Shown: one piece after another, positions 5,991 to 6,623 of the stretch
Position numbering within the stretch: position 1 is the first letter of the stretch
Layout of the letters: every line of letters begins with the position of its first letter
Source: Wenzhouxiangella sp.
GTDB lineage: Bacteria; Pseudomonadota; Gammaproteobacteria; Xanthomonadales; Wenzhouxiangellaceae
DNA length: 6,623 nucleotides
NCBI GenBank assembly: GCA_021767625.1
Contig: JAASTB010000127.1
Location: forward strand, 1 to 6,623
Direction: 5' to 3'
The notes under the pieces: model-generated
What the model was told of the DNA's origin: nothing
The model's database searches: none
Seen by the model: only the letters and a program-made list of their open reading frames with translations
Program-made: the position numbers and the translations under genes

Positions 5991-6508
5991 GCCAGGGCCC
6001 GGGTGAGATATGCCTTGGCCTTGGTCCAGTCACGCCGGACCGTACGCTCGGTCACGCCCAGGGCGCGAGCGGTCTCTTCCTCGGTATAGCCGGCGAAGAA
6101 CCGACATTCCACCACCGGGACCAGACGCTCGCCGTGTTTGGATAGCTCTTCGAGGGCCCCATCGATCTGGAGCAGCTCGCTCAACGGCAGTTGCTGGCCG
6201 CCGTGAGCGGTTCGAAACGTCGCTTTCAGGCCAGACCGTTGCTGGCGCCGAACCTCGTCGATGAGGATCTGGCGCATCGCGGTCGCACACAGCCCGAGAA
6301 AGCGGTCTGGGTCGATCTGCCCTCGGACACCGACGCGCTTGACCTTGAGATAGGCCTCGTGCACCAACGCTGTGGTCGAGAGCGTCTGACTGGCCGGCAG
6401 CTTGCGGCGCTGCCCGGCGGCGATTGCGCGCAACCGAGCGTATGCATCCTGCATGAGTAGATCGATGGTCTCCTGGTCGAGACTCAGCAGCGACTGGCTA
6501 TCTGTCAT
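5987..6508 (-). CDS. ECF-type RNA polymerase sigma factor, kinase-linked (ECF43-like)
   Basis: A 173-residue sigma factor that would direct RNA polymerase to a dedicated promoter set. Region 2 spans about residues 15-92; LVHEAYLKV (48-56) and the helix around FLGLCATAMRQILIDEVRR (70-88) are hallmarks of the Sigma70_ECF/TIGR02999-like family. Region 4 spans about 115-170, with RFFAGYTEEETARALGVTER (136-155) as the start of the helix-turn-helix and TVRRDW (156-161) in the recognition helix. Where classical ECF sigmas carry an acidic DAED-like motif just before the LVQE-type helix, this one has S44-T45-T46-A47. No anti-sigma gene is adjacent; the next gene is a Ser/Thr kinase overlapping by four bases, so control by phosphorylation is the natural inference. 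The start at 6508 keeps the whole N-terminal helix, but I see no strong Shine-Dalgarno in front of it. An internal ATG at codon 19 is less likely because it would cut into region 2. Confidence 0.93.
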   Translation of the reverse strand: MTDSQSLLSLDQETIDLLMQDAYARLRAIAAGQRRKLPASQTLSTTALVHEAYLKVKRVGVRGQIDPDRFLGLCATAMRQILIDEVRRQQRSGLKATFRTAHGGQQLPLSELLQIDGALEELSKHGERLVPVVECRFFAGYTEEETARALGVTERTVRRDWTKAKAYLTRALA

Positions 6509-6623
6509 CTGGAAAAGGTCTTGGGAACGGTGATTTGGAGCGCCCTGGGGCCCGCCCGCAGTTCTCGACTACCTTACCGGGTCCCGACCGCGCCCGCCAG
6601 TCTTTTGGGTTTTCATGAAGGCC
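6509..6623 (-). other. Upstream leader of the sigma factor gene
   Basis: These 115 bp precede the sigma start at 6508 and should hold its promoter if transcription begins within the window. The stretch is GC-rich and I find no convincing -35/-10 pair or ECF-type GGAAC box on the minus strand. No gene is visible on either strand. Confidence 0.3.

Noticed and set aside
4695..6089. A 464-codon open frame on the plus strand.
   Set aside because: It lies antisense to the kinase gene, whose minus-strand frame has a full set of kinase motifs. Long antisense frames are common in GC-rich coding DNA, and this one shows no recognisable domain.
6538..6600. A promoter for the sigma gene with TAAGGT as -10 box.
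   Set aside because: Only three of six -10 bases match and the hexamers at -35 distance are GC-rich and unlike the consensus.

Overview
The window looks like a chromosomal piece of a GC-rich gammaproteobacterium, most likely of the Xanthomonadales/Wenzhouxiangellaceae type. I infer this from an ECF sigma factor of the Sigma70_ECF (TIGR02999-like) kind paired with a Ser/Thr kinase carrying TPRs, from a secreted protein ending in two copies of a ~115-residue 'SGxG ... G-x-P-x-W' domain that I associate with that group, and from a short (V/I)F-x-D-x-FE C-terminal tail. There is no rRNA, tRNA, CRISPR or recognisable transposase. The taxonomic call is inference, not proof.

All four supported genes lie on the minus strand, so the biological order runs from right to left. 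(1) An ECF sigma factor (5987-6508) is joined by a 4-base GTGA stop/start overlap to (2) a large membrane Ser/Thr protein kinase (3426-5990) with an N-terminal kinase domain, one transmembrane helix and a C-terminal TPR region. (3) After a 226-bp spacer comes a 721-residue exported protein (1034-3199) with a HEYAH zinc-metallopeptidase-like motif and two copies of the 'SGxG' domain. (4) Another 85 bp on is a 200-residue exported protein (346-948) of unknown function with one cysteine pair. The last 345 bp (1-345) have no credible gene but several inverted and direct repeats.

The likely logic is a sigma/kinase signalling pair. The kinase shows all main catalytic motifs and would place its TPRs outside the cytoplasm. 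The sigma factor lacks the acidic DAED-like stretch of region 2.2 and has Ser-Thr-Thr-Ala there. This fits the known scheme in which an ECF sigma has no anti-sigma factor and is activated by kinase phosphorylation of a threonine near that position (EcfP/PknT of Vibrio parahaemolyticus). Whether the two exported proteins belong to the regulon is not shown by the sequence; the 226-bp spacer leaves room for a separate promoter.

The most interesting items are the sigma/kinase pair with its candidate phosphoacceptor threonines, the peptidase-like plus double-repeat architecture of the third gene, and an 82-bp inverted-repeat element (17-98) that can fold into a closed three-way junction.
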